Positions 32,372 through 45,470 of a stretch of 64,000 nt of DNA are shown here, piece by piece. The translations under genes were made by a program, and so were the position numbers. Origin of the DNA: Lomentospora prolificans. Taxonomy: Eukaryota > Ascomycota > Sordariomycetes > Microascales > Microascaceae. Numbering within the stretch: position 1 is the first letter of the stretch; each line of letters begins with the position of its first letter. The notes under the pieces are model-generated. The model saw nothing but the letters and a program-made list of their open reading frames with translations, searched no databases and had not been told where the DNA came from. The stretch is taken from the NCBI GenBank assembly GCA_029532625.1, contig JARFXM010000006.1:2728001-2792000 (forward strand), in the 5' to 3' direction.

Positions 32372-34373
32372 GTAGTAGTAGAGATAAAAGTAAGAAAGAG
32401 TAGATAATTAAAGTAGTAATTAGTAATATAAAAGGAATCTAGAATAAATATTCTTTATAAGTTAGTATTTTATTTATTTAACTTATATTATTTATTTTAC
32501 TAAATATTTAATTTAAACTATAAGAAAAGGAGGCTAGTAAGTACTAATAGAAGAAATAGAGGTAAGTACCTACTAGTAGAAATATTATACTAATAAGTAC
32601 TAGATATAAGAAGTTAAAAAGAAGAATAAACTATAGATAATAGTAAAAGCTAAAAATAAATAGTAGATAGGCTAAATAATATAAGAGGGATATAGTAAGT
32701 AATAATAAAGAGGATATTATAGTAATTAGTAAGTAGATAAAAGGAAGGTATAAGAGTAATAGGATTCTACTAATATTAATAAAAAGTAGTAGTAGATTAG
32801 CTAAAAGGCTATAATTACTACTAAATAATAAGAGGAAGGAATAAGGGATTATAAGGATTATATAAAAAAAAGGGTAAAAAATAAAATAAAATAGTAATAG
32901 ATTAAAATTTAGTAGTAGATATAATTACTAGTAGATATAATTACTAAAGGGCTAGTATTAAATATTTAAGTAACTAAAGGTACTAGCTATCCCTCCTTTA
33001 TAAACCCTTCCTAGATATTATAATTATCTTATAATACTATATATAATATATAATAATAACCTAGTAAGTAACTAGATAACTATTAATAAGTAAACCTTAT
33101 TAATAATACTTACTTATAAAAACTATTAATAAGTAAGCTCTTTTAATAATAAGTAAAATTTAGTAAGTAATTATAACCTATCCCTATAAGTAAACCTAAA
33201 TAAGAAATAAGTAAATTAATAATATAAATATATTAATAGAAATTATTAAAGAGTATATAGGAATTACTTATAAAGAAGTTACTTAAGAAAGAGTAGCTAA
33301 GTTATTCTTAGATAGGAAGGAATATAAGGAGGTAATAGTAGTTATTAAGGAATTTTATAAAGAGTAAAAGGAGAACTATAGTTAGGTAGGGTACTTAGTA
33401 GTTTAGTATCTAAAAACTATCCTTAAAAGTATATTAGATATAAAATAACTAGGAACTTTATATAAGCTACTAGCTTATATAGTAGTTACTAGCTTATAAG
33501 CCTACTATATAAATAATAAGATCCCTAGGGCTATTATAGAGGCCTTATAGAGAATTAGTATATAAGAGCTTATAACCTATTTATTAGAAATAGTTACTAA
33601 CTAACTACTAAGGATACTAGTAAAGTATATATCTTTATAGTTAGTAACCTCTTCTATAACTAAAAAGAGGTAGCTATAGAATCCCTTATAATATAAAGAA
33701 GAGAATTAGAAAGTAAATATTATAAACTTAAAGGCTAGTAAGGAGATAGTAAGTAAGAAGAATAAGGAGGATAATAATAAGAATAGTAATAGTAATAACC
33801 TACTAGAAATTACTATATCTAGTAAAGAGACCCTACTATAATAGTACTTCTAAAGGATTATAAAAGTAAGTTCCCTAATATTAAGGTTACTATTTAATAC
33901 TACTAATAATAAGGAACTTCTTAAAGAGATAAGTAAGTAAGTCTATAATAGCTCTAAATTAAATAATTAATAATAAAAGTAATAACTTTTTAATAATAAT
34001 TATAAAAATAGGAAGAGGAGATCTAGGAGTTATATAAGATAGTTAACTAACTAGTAGCTATAAGTAAGGAGAAGAAAGAAAGTATTAAGGAGAAGGTATA
34101 TTAACTATTAATAGAAAGTAAAAAGGATTAATCCTAGGAAAAAGGAAAAATAAATATAAAACCCTAAAATACTAACTAAAGTCTCTTTTTTATAAATAAA
34201 GCTTAAGTAAGTAAGTATATACTAGCTAGAATACTTTATATACCCTATTACCTTATAATACTAAACCTAAATTTAGAGGTAAGCTAGTATTATCTACTTT
34301 TTAGATTCTAATTTTAAACTACTAGTAAAGTATTAATAAGGTTATTAGCTATTTTCTTACTAGCTAAAAGTAT
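32372..34373. repeat. RIP-saturated repeat DNA, family not identified
   Basis: About 2 kb with no CA, TG or CG seen and no readable protein motif. Composition matches the block to its left, so it may be the continuation of the element interrupted by the young insertion at 31,998. Nothing more can be said from the sequence. Confidence 0.5.
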
Positions 34374-34722
34374 TATTATATTATATTATATAAGTAAGTA
34401 TAGAGGTACTCTATAATATATTATACTAATATAAGTAAGTATAAATATACTCTAGTAGAACCTTAGTAGTAAGTAAGTAATACTAAAAGTTAAAAGTAAG
34501 GAATATATAAAAGAAGTAAGGAACTATAAGCTAGATAAAAAGAATAAGATTATTTTATTATTATAAGAGAATACCTATTTATATACTAACTAACTATATT
34601 AAGGTGAATTTATATAAACTAGTAACTATATTAAATCTATAAATAGTATTATAGAACCCTCCTACATACTTATTAGTAGCTTAGTAGCTAGTAAGTAAGT
34701 AGATATAGCATGAGCTATAACA
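34374..34722. mobile_element. RIP-mutated copy of the 345-375 bp LTR-like repeat
   Basis: Aligns base by base with the copies at 31,998 and 41,948, with differences mainly C to T or G to A at former CA/TG sites. For example, the start TGTTATGCTATATCATGC reads TATTATATTATATTATAT here. Length is 349 bp. It ends GCTATAACA with GCATGAG still unmutated just before. Flanks are AGTAT and ACTAT, a possible target duplication with one mismatch. Same orientation as the other copies. Confidence 0.8.
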
Positions 34723-37700
34723 ACTATATTAAGAAACTTACTAAGGATATAATATAAATATAAATTACTAATTAATATAAAGGAATTACTAATAGAAATT
34801 TAACTATTCTAAAATATATTTTAGAATAACTTAAAATCTTTTAAATTCTAAATTATATAAAGAATAATCTCTAAATATTTTAATAATAATATACTAAAAG
34901 ACTAGATTATACTTTAACTATATATGATTTACTTATTTTTATTAAATGAGATTATTAATTTCTAAAAATTTAGAAATAAAAATTATAAAAAACTTTTTTT
35001 AAATTAAGATAGAAAAGATATATATTTAATAAATTTTAAAAGGAATAGTTTAATCTTTAAGCTTAATTAAAAGAAGCTTTAAAAAATAAACTAAATAGTA
35101 AAATAATATAAGATTTCTTTTCTTAATTAAATAAGTAGTTATAAGAGAAACTGGAAGAAAAAGCTATTCTTTTACTATATTATAAAAGTATATATACTAA
35201 AGCTAATTAATAATAAACTTTAATAGCCTATTAAAAAAAATTAAATCTAAAAAAATAATTGAAAAAGAAATAAATAATTTTTAAATAAAATTAAATAAAT
35301 TATAAGTTAATATTATAAGAAAATAAAATTTAAATATAAAAATAATAAGTTATTAAAAAATAATTTTATATTTTAACCTCTCTTTAAGAAATTTAAACTA
35401 AAATTTCTATTTAATAAACCTAAATTCTAATACTATAATTACTAATAACTAGTTTATTTAATATAAGATTATTTATAAAAAAAGTTAAAATAAACTTTTA
35501 TATCTAATATATCTTATATTAAAAACTATAATTTAATAGATAATTTAAGAAAAAAGTAAAGATAAAGTTATTAACTCCTTTACTAACTTTATCCTAGAAT
35601 AAAAAGTTTATATTATTAATATTATATACTAAAGTTATAGTTTAAACTAGGTTAAAATAGACTAGAATTTAGTTAGATCTAGATATAAAAATAGGAATAA
35701 ACTTAATCTTCTAAAACTTTATTTAAAATATATATTATAATTAGAATAAAATTCGAAACCTCTTAATCTTACTTAAATTAATAAATCCTTTTTTTAATAT
35801 CTTAAAATCTATAAAATTAAATTCTATATTAAAATAATAAAAGAACTTTTTAAATATATATAAAAGAATTCTAGGCTTATTTAAGATTAGCTAATTATTT
35901 AGAATTATTAATAAGATAGTTTTTACTATAAAATATAAAGTTTATTATTTATTATTATTTATTATAAATTAATTATAAATATATCTAAAAAGAAGAATCT
36001 AAATACTTCTTTTAATACTTTTAAGCTAGATAGAAATTTTATATTATATTTATATCTATAAATTCTATATAAAAAAATAAAAAAATAAAAAAATATTTAA
36101 AATCTTAAATATTAGGAAAATACTTCTAAAATCTTTATAAGAATTTACTAATATATTTTTACTTAAAACTATAAAAAAACTTTTTATACTCCTTAAAGTA
36201 TTCTATTAACCTTAAACCTAGACCTAAACCTCTATAAAGACCTATATACCCTTTAATATAGAAATAAAAAGAAGAATTTAAAAATATCTTAAAAAGCTTT
36301 AGAGTTAAAATAAATTTAAATATCCTAAAGTCTAGCTAAAATACTTATTCTTTTTATATTAAAATTTAATAAGTTTTTATAATTTTATATAAACTACTAA
36401 AAATTTAATAAAATTATTATTAAGAATTAATACTCTTTTTTACTTATCTTTAAATTTTTATAAGATTTTTATAAGTAAAATAGCTTTTTAAATTAAATCT
36501 TAAAAATATTTATTACTAAATTTATATCTAACTTAAAGATTAATAGAAAACTATTTTTTAAATAAAATATAAATATTTTAAATATATAATTATACTATTT
36601 ATATTAACTAATATTTTTACTATTTTCTAAATATATATTTACTAAGTTCTTACTAGATTACTTAATTACTATTATCTAAATTTTCTTAAATAATATCTTT
36701 ATTTTCTCTAATACTATTAAAGAATATAAAGAATATTTTAAATTAGTCTTAGAATAACTATAAGTTATAAAACTATATACTAACTAGAAAATATATAGTT
36801 TCTTTTAATTTAAAATTAGTTTTCTTAATTATATTATTAGAAAATATAAAATTTAAATAAACTCTAAGTAAATATAAGTAATATAAAAATAATTTAAACT
36901 ATATTTATACTAAAATATCTAAATTTTTATAGGATTTACTAACTTTTATTAGAAATTTATTTCTAATTATTTAATATTTATATATTCTATTATTTCTTTA
37001 TTAAAAGATAATAAGAATAAAGTTAAGAAAAAATAAGTTCTTTAATTAATAAAAGTTATAAATACTCCTATAAATCTTAAAGAAATATTTATAAAAGCTT
37101 TTATCTTAACTTATTAAGATAATTAAAGGAAAATTAGAGTTAAAATAGATATTTTAATCTATATAATCTTTAATATCTTATATTAAAAAGTAGAGTAATA
37201 GTAATATTTTATAACTTTTTAGTTTAGGAAACTTATAAAGATAGAAAGGAGATAAATTATAAGTTAATAAAAGCTCTTTACTATTATAAAAAACTTAAAA
37301 TACTAATATTACTATTTTAGTAGAAGAAACCCTTTCTAAATTATTACTAACTATTAGGTTTTAAAAGAGTAGTAAATACTTTTATTAAATATCTAAAAAG
37401 AAAGATTATAAAATAAATCTTTAATTTATTAATATTTAATTTTTATATTAACTATTAACTAAGGAAGATAAACTTTATAAATCCTTTATCTAAATATCTA
37501 AATTATATAAAAGAGAATCCTAATTATTAAAGTATTATTAAAAGGTTAATTATAAACTATAGATTCTACTAATTTAGAAGTTTATTCTTTATTTAGACTT
37601 AATTTCTTAGAAGTAAAAAAGAAGAATTATAGATTCTAGAAAAAAGAACTCTTAGAAGCTAGAGAAGTATTTTAAATATAAAAGAATAAAATTATAATAT

Positions 37701-39000
37701 AAATTATAATCTAGAAAGTAAGTAGAAGTTATTTTAAAAGGATATTTGTAGTAAATGAAATCTAAAGGTAGAATAAAAGAACCTTACTAATAAGATAGTT
37801 AGCTTTTATAAAACCCTAATTAAATTTACTCTTTTAGAAGAATTAGTAAAAAGCTAAATAATTTTATAATAAGAAACTAGAGAGATTATAAAATTAGAGA
37901 AAATTCTAAAATTAAACTAAATTAATAAGTTTACTAGTAAGTTATAAATACTATAAAAAGTAGATTTACATTATTAAAAGATTAAATAATATATTCTAAG
38001 AATACCTAAGGAGAGAACTTTATATAATAAGAAATTAAGATTAATATTTTATAAAGGAAAAGCTATAATATTTAACTAAAAAGCTCTTAGAATAGAACTA
38101 AATAAGAAATACTATAATAATCTAAAAGTAAGCTATTTAAAGAAAAACTATATAGTAAAATTACTAAAATATAAATTTTACTAAGAAAATCTAAAAGTAG
38201 ATATTTATTATATATAATATTAAAGTATATAAAAACTTTAGTATAAATCTTATAAGAAGTTAATCCTTTTACTTTTACTTAAATACTTTTTTTAAGAAAT
38301 TAGTTTTAATTTTATTATAAAACTCTTAGAAATTTAAATTTAAAATAAAAAGTAAATAGATATTATCTTAGTAATAATATATTATTTTATTAAAATTATA
38401 AAGTTTATTTTAATAATAAAGAATCTTAGAGTATCTAACTTTATCTAAATCTTTTATAAAGAAATTAAGTATTATTTTAGTATATTTATTAGTATTATAA
38501 GTAATTAAGGAATATTATTTACTAGTTAATTCTAAATAGAATTTTATAAAATTAAAGAGATCTAATATTAATTATTTACTATTTAATATCCTTAAATAAA
38601 TAAATAAATAAAAAGAATAAATTAAAGACTAGTAGTTTACTTTTAAAAAGTATATATTAGTAAAATTACTTAATAAAATTAAGTTTTAAAGTAAATAGAA
38701 TTTACTTATAATAATTTATTAAACTAAACTATTAAGATTTTACTATTTAAAACCTTATATAAATACTATTTTTAATTTATAGAACTAATAATATATCTAA
38801 ACTAACTCTAAATTAAAAATATTAAAGAATAGTTAAATTACTTTTATAAAATATTAAGATAGATAATAGAATACTAGGTAATTATAATTAAAATATAGAA
38901 AAGATAATTATAATAAATATAAAGTAGATATTATCTTTAAAATAGGATAAATAGTTATATTATCTACTTAAAACTTTTTTTTTTAAATAATAAAGAAGAA
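34723..39000 (+). mobile_element. Ty3/gypsy-type retrotransposon relic with readable RT and integrase
   Basis: Plus-strand pol remains recognisable despite stops. The reverse-transcriptase catalytic box is at 36,683-36,697, reading FLNNI followed by FIFS, where functional elements have two aspartates; both codons are now AAT (GAT to AAT). Integrase lies at about 38,340-38,620: ILVI..Y.IK and then a mutated DRG (SN-stop-G) followed by ILFTS, and a degenerate YP-stop-IN in place of the HPQTDG box. RNase H-like sequence is expected between. Ends are approximate; no LTR pair was assigned. The order RT then integrase is that of Ty3/gypsy, not copia. Confidence 0.68.
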
Positions 39001-40969
39001 ACTAGTATTAACTTATATTTATACTAAGATTCTTAAATATATAGAATAGAATACTTATTCAATTAGTCTCTTTACTAAGTATTAGTAACTATACCCTATA
39101 TTTCCTATAAGTTATCTAGAACTCTAGAAAGACTAAGAAAGTAAGAATATCTCTTAAACTCTTCTAGATTTAGAAAAGGAACTAAAAGAATAAGAAGTTA
39201 AATTATTAGAGAATAAAAAAAAGATAAAGCTAAGTTTTATCTAACTAAATAGGTAGGATTTCTAATAGAATAAAATAATTAGGAACTATTAGAAAACTTA
39301 GATAATATATAATAAACTATTATTATATTCTATTAGAAAAAAATAGAAATAAAAGAATAAAATTATAAAAACTTTTTAAGAGGATAGAGTTAGAGTATTA
39401 AAAATCTCTATAAGAGTATTAGCTACTAAATTACTTATAATATCCCTTAACTTTAACTCTACCTCCCTAATAAAAACCTAAAGGATTTACTAAAAGTTTA
39501 ACTAACTAATAAAATACTCTAAAGTATAAATAAAGAGATAAACTTTAACTATAAAAGTAACTTAAAAAAGGGCCTAAGCTATTTCTTAAGTACTTTAATT
39601 ATTAGTATACTTTATAAGTTTATATAACTTATAAAAAGCTCTTATAGAAGACTTCCTACTTATTTACTTTATTAAAGCTTTAGTAAAATAGTATTTAAGA
39701 TAAAAAATAAAAAAATATTATAAGTATAGAAAGATAAGACTAAATAACCTTAGCTTTTTAGAATTTTTTAAAGTTTATAATCTATATTCTTAACTAAAAG
39801 TTATTTTTTATTATTTATAATAAGTAAACCTAATTAGTTTAAATAAACTAAATTAACCTTATTTAACTTAATAAGCTAATACTAAATAGCTTAGATATAA
39901 TAAGTAATTATAATATTACTTATTATAAGAATCTAGAAGAAATATTAATTTTAAAATAATTATAGAAAAGTAATAAAATTTATAGCTTAAAAAAGAATAG
40001 TAATTATAATTAGGAGGTATAGGGAGTATTACTTTTTATATATAAGAACTTTACTAGGCCTACTTTTATTAATATATACTAAAATAGTCTTAAAAATATT
40101 ATATAAGAAGTATAATAAATATTAGAACTTAGATAATATATTAACTATAATATTATTAGTAGCTTTCTTTAAGATTAGAGTATAAATAATCTCTATAGAA
40201 TAATAGATATATTATTAGAATAAGCTTAAGAAGATAAGAGGAATCTATTAGACTAAATTAGTTATAATTTATATAAAATAGAGGCTAAATATACTATAAA
40301 ATAATATAAGCTAGAAATTAAATAAAAGTTATATAAAGACTTTCTAAGATTATTAATATAAAGTAAGAATAAGTCTAAATAGACTAAGAGAGTATACCTA
40401 AAATAAAGCTTTAGGCTAAATCTAATAAGCTAATCTTATTTAGGGTTAAATTTAACATTAAATAAACCTTTACTATAAGTAAGAGCTTAGTAAACTATAT
40501 TATCTAGTAGATAAGTTACTATAATATTATATTTAAAGTTATATTTAAAATATCTTTAAATAAAAAATAAAACATTATAAAGTTAGTAGCCTAGGAGGAA
40601 AAGAAGAAAAGAGAGAACTTAAAAATAGAAGTTAGAAGATATAGTAAGCCTTCTAAGACTTATTTTTAAAAGTAGAAACCTTTTATAAAAGAGAAGAAAC
40701 CCTAAATAGTATAATAAATATTATTAATAATAATTATACTTATTATAAAATTATAAAAAAGGAAATATAATTAAAAAATCTAGAATTATAAAAAGCTAAT
40801 TAAACTTTAAATAGTTAAAGAATAAAGAGAAAAACCTTAAAAGTAATAAGAAATAAACTATAACCCTTTAATAAAAGTATTATAGACTTTACCTAATACT
40901 AACCCTAAATAAAAAACTTAAAGATTCATTATCCTACCTTTTACTCTTTTTCCTATTAGGTTTTTTAAT
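39001..40969. repeat. AT-rich repeat DNA, unassigned
   Basis: Highly AT-rich with almost no CA/TG. I found no readable motif on the plus strand. It abuts an inverted LTR-like segment on its right, so it may be the internal part of an element in minus orientation; this is a guess from arrangement. Confidence 0.4.
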
Positions 40970-41490
40970 AAGGAAGGGTACTATATAAAGAACCTTAGAT
41001 TAGAGACTAATTATAAGTTCTTAAAAACTTATTATAAAGGGATTCTTTTATTAAGGATTAAAGTAAATATAATCTAACTAATACTAAGGATTAACTCCTA
41101 CTAATCCTTAAATACTCTAAAACTATTATAAAAATTAGGAGAATTTTACTAAGAATATTCTAAAATAGGAATAATAGATTAGTAAGTCTTAAGATATTAA
41201 TTTTTTTATACTACTTAAAATCTAGTATTATAGACTTTAGTTAGAGATTATTCTAAAATAATCTAAGGATTATCTAGAATAGAGTTTAGAGCTAGCTTCT
41301 ATTCTACTTAAATAAATAATAGAATAGAAATATAAGAGAAAGTAGTTAAAGAGCTTCTAAGAGGAAAGAGGGCTTTTTAAGTTAAAGTCTTTAGATTATA
41401 AATCTATAAATAAATAGTAAATATTTTCTAATCTAATTTTATAATATTTAAGACTTTCTTACTTAAGTATAACTATATCTATCCCTTTAT
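40970..41490 (-). repeat. inverted copy of the LTR1 repeat
   Basis: Its reverse complement aligns with the repeat at 50,340-50,800 and 63,186-63,640, for example through the segments corresponding to CTTAGTAAAGCTCTCCTAAC and GAGTATTTAGGGATTAGTAG. It is more heavily mutated than either. Boundaries are approximate. Confidence 0.65.
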
Positions 41491-41744
41491 AAATTTAATA
41501 ATAAACTTACTATAATTTTAATTAATTAATAGTAAGGGCTTTTTAGATACTCATTCTTATAAACCTAAAAACTAGTAAGTAATCTTGAATATAATCTTTA
41601 TTAATTTAAAGTTATTTATTTATTAAAATCTATTAATAATTCTAGAAAGTAAAATCTCAAAAGTATAAAAACTAAAGTTTATAAAAATATAATCTTTAAA
41701 GTAAAATAAAAAGCTCTAATATAGTTTATATAGAATAAAAACCC

Positions 41745-42441
41745 TGTTACACTATATCACGCAAACAAGCATGGAGGCGCCCTGTATCATGCTATACCAT
41801 GTAGGCAAGCATGAGCATGCCCTGCAGAACCTTGGTAGTAAGCAAGCAATACTAGAGGTTGAAGGCAAGGAATATATAAAGGAAGTAAGGAACCACAAGC
41901 TAGATAGAAAGAAAAAAGACTATTTTACTATCACAAGAGAACACCTATGTTATGCTATATCATGCAAGCAAGCATAGAGGCACTCCATGACACGCCACAC
42001 TATGTAAGCAAGTATGAACATGCTCTAGCAGAACCTCAGTAGTAAGCAAGTAATACTGAAGGTTGAAGGTAAGGAATATATAAAGGAAGTAAGGAACTAC
42101 AAGCTAGATAGAAAGAATAAGACTATTTTACTATTATAAGAGAATACCTGTATACTGACTGACTATATAGAGGTGAACTTATGTGAACTAGTGACTATAT
42201 TGAATCTGTGAATAGTATTATAGAACCCTCCTGCTTACTTGTTAGCAGCTTGGCAGCTTGCAAGCAAGTGGACATGGCATGAGCTGTAACAACCTACCTG
42301 CATACTAATAGACTATATAGAGGTGAACTTAAGTGAAATAGTGACTATATTGAATCTGTGAATAGTATCATAGACCCCTTACTGACTTACTTGCTGGCAG
42401 CTTGGTAGTTAGCAAGTAAGCAGTATGGCGTAGCTGCAACA
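41745..42441. mobile_element. LTR-like repeat (outer copy), interrupted by a second copy
   Basis: Starts TGTTACAC and ends GCTGCAACA, flanked on both sides by the 5-bp duplication AACCC. Removing the inner element and one copy of its target leaves 348 bp (41,745-41,947 plus 42,297-42,441), the same size as the other members. Nearly free of RIP: CA, TG and CG are common. It sits in gypsy copy A; the matching point in copy C (about 58,623-58,627, AATCC) has no insertion and shows the pre-insertion state. Confidence 0.88.
41948..42291. mobile_element. LTR-like repeat (inner copy), inserted into another copy of itself
   Basis: 344 bp, TGTTATGC...GCTGTAACA, flanked by the 5-bp duplication ACCTA on both sides (41,943-41,947 and 42,292-42,296). 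Same orientation as its host. Very similar to the copy at 31,998 in its first two thirds. It has some C-to-T and G-to-A differences from its host but keeps many CA and TG sites. Confidence 0.88.
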
Positions 42442-45349
42442 AACCCTAATAATCGCTAGTTCTTTCTAAATAATATAATCTTTAAACTTAGTAAGAATAT
42501 GTAATAAATATTATTTAAAAATAGTAAGATTGTATAATAATATGAAATTATATAAAATGGCTTTTAAGAAGAGATAAAGAACTAGTTCTAAGTAAACAAT
42601 AAAATAAGAAAGATTTATTTTACTTTAGAATTCCTAGAATATATTATCTAAATATTTAATAATATCTAACCATAAATAATAACTTAAAATTAATTTTATA
42701 AGCTTATTTAAACTAATAAAAAATTATTTAGAAATTTGTTTTTTATTTTTTAAAATATCATTATATAAGTTATTAACATAAGTTAATAAAATAATAATGC
42801 TTAGTTTATTTAACTAAAGAATATAGTTTCCTCTACTTTAAAGGATAAATTATTAGTGAATACTACATTTATAGATCATTTTAGTTATATTAAAATATTT
42901 TATTTAACTATTTAATATTTTAAATACATCTAATATTTCTAAATAATTTATTATACATAAGAATACTTGTTAAAAAAATAAAAAAGCTAAGTTATAACTT
43001 TTTAGTATATATATTTTAGTTATAAATAAGGGATTTATAATTACTTTTTATAAAGCAGATTTAACCTAAAGAGCTTTATTAAGAATATAAATAATAATAT
43101 TTATATAAATGTTATTTAAATTTATAATACTAGATAGTTGAATATAAAAAAAAGTAGAATAAATAAATAATAATAAACTAGAGAAAAAAGAAAGTATTAA
43201 TACTTTATTGTAATAATATTAGCTATTCTATTAGTAAATATCTTTATATAACAGCAATCTATAAGATTTTACTATTATTTATAATCTCTAAAGTATATTA
43301 TTCTTAGAAAAAGATTTATAAAAGAAAAGAAACAAATAATTTCAAAGTAAAGATAAGGTTTAAATAAAAGAAAAAGGAAAAGAAAGTAAAAAGAACTTAA
43401 TAATCAAATAGAAATTAAATTTATAATTATAAATAAAAATTATAATATTATATAATAATTGATAAAAAACTAGTAAACTAGCTCTAAGTTCTTATAATTT
43501 ATATTTCATTATAAATAAACTAAAATATATTAAAAATAATATAATAAATTATTATATAAAATCTAATTATTTTTATAGTTAAGGTTATTAATTTTACTTA
43601 AGTAACTTATATTATACTTTTGATAAAATACTTTTATTAGAGATATTATAACTTTATTAAAATAAAGCTTTCTTTATATTTTATAAGAAATGTTTATAAT
43701 ATAATAATTAACTAATAAGTATTATATATAAAGAATATTAGGATATACTCTAGTAAAAAGAGATTAAATTTATGATCTATATTATAATCTTAACTTTTAT
43801 TATAATAGTTAAAAAAGATTAAATGTTTAAAAAGGAATATTATAGTAAAAATAAGAATCTTTATACTAAATCTAAAAGATATAGAATAAACTCCTGCTCC
43901 TAAAAAACTAAGAACTAATAATAACTTTTACTAAATGATCTTACTATAATTCTATAATCTACTCTCCCTTTTTAAAAAGTAGAAACTAATAAACCTAACC
44001 TTTATAAACTAGATATTAACTATTTAATCCTTTTAAAATAAATAGCTAGGGAAGGGAATTCCCCTCTTCTGAACAACTTTCTATAATATATTAAAAGAAG
44101 AATTACTAGTTTCTAAGAAGACTTTAGCTAACCTCTTAGATGAAAGCTTTATTTATATAAATCATTTAAAACTAGCTATACTTATCTTATTTGTCTATAA
44201 ACTAGAATAGGATTTAGATTCTATATATATTATTATACTTTAAATATAAGTATATATATAAACTAATACTTTCTCCTCTTTATTTTCGAAATCTTTTATA
44301 ATTATATAGAAATAATATAAATATTTATTAAGGTTAATAACATCTAAATATTCTATGAAATGTAGATAATTAAAAAAAGAAAAGTTTAAAATAGTATTTT
44401 ATATTTAATATAACTTTTTTAAGTAAATAATAATATATTTTAACTTATTTAGAAAATATTAGTAATTTAATATTTATTAAATTATATATTAAAAACCTTT
44501 TTAGTGATTTTATTTTTATATATATAAGTAATATTTTAATTTATTAGTAAATCTTATAAAAACTATTTAATTAAAATATATAATTATTCTTAAATATTTA
44601 TAAACTTATAAACTTTACTTTAATCTTAAGAAATCTATGTTTATAATAAAAAAAGTAAAATACTTTAACTTTATTATATATACTAATATTAATATATAAA
44701 TATACTTAGAGAATGTATTAGCTATCCTTAAGTAGTAACTATTTATTATTAAGCTATCTTAATTTTATTAATCATTATCAAATATATATACTTATGTTCT
44801 CTAGAGTTATAAAACTTTCTATAATATTTACTAGAAAAAAGGGGTTTTTTCTTTGAATATATCATAAATTATAAAAAAGTACTCTAATTATCAACATCTT
44901 GTTTATTTTTAAAATATTTATGTTAACCTAGTAAAATTCAAGAAATATGATTTTACTAGAAAAGAATTATAGTAAATTAGAATCAAGAGAAAGCGTAAAT
45001 TAAGAAGTTAATAACTAAAAGAAAGTTATTGTATTTCACTTATAAAAGTTATTTTAATAGAAAGGAATTGATCTATAATAAAGAGATATTATCTATTATA
45101 TAGAATAATAATCGATTAAACCTTATAATTAAAAGACTTTTATAATTTTAATACATTCTTCGAACTTAAAGTATTTTATAATATATTAACTAGTATTTAT
45201 CAAAAAATAAATTTATTAAATAAAATATTTAAGTTAATTTTCAAATTAAATACTACTTAAGTAGAGATTTATAAAATTTGAATATATTATTAAAAATCCT
45301 TTTATATTAAAAGATTAAAATATAATATTATAAAATTAATCTTATAATA

Positions 45350-45470
45350 TAAAAGAATTCTTTTATTAAAGGCTAAGCTGTATCTAACTAAGCTAGAACT
45401 AAGAACTAACTCCTTTTAGGCGCTAAATACTCTAAAATTGTAGTAAAAAGATATATTAAGATTAATAATA
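45350..45470 (-). repeat. fragment of the LTR1 repeat, inverted
   Basis: The reverse complement matches the part of LTR1 around 50,670-50,790 (the GAGTATTTAG...AGGAGTTA region, followed by the sequence corresponding to GAATCCCTTT). It may mark a boundary between gypsy copy A and the next element. Only a fragment is recognisable. Confidence 0.5.

Larger units (their letters stand above)
41491..45300 (+). mobile_element. gypsy-type retrotransposon relic, copy A, split by a nested insertion
   Basis: Collinear with copy C (58,250-61,200) from its left part (41,521-41,744, then 42,442 onward) and with copy B. The common landmark is an ATAATTTATATT...ATTATAAAT segment at about 43,490 here, 55,515 in B and 59,735 in C. 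The reverse-transcriptase box sits at about 44,510-44,545, read as Y-I-S-N-I-L-I-Y, about 1,030 bases after the landmark as in copy C. RNase H-proximal sequence follows to about 44,900. Numerous TAA/TAG. The insertion at 41,745-42,441 interrupts it. The right end is uncertain. Confidence 0.65.
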
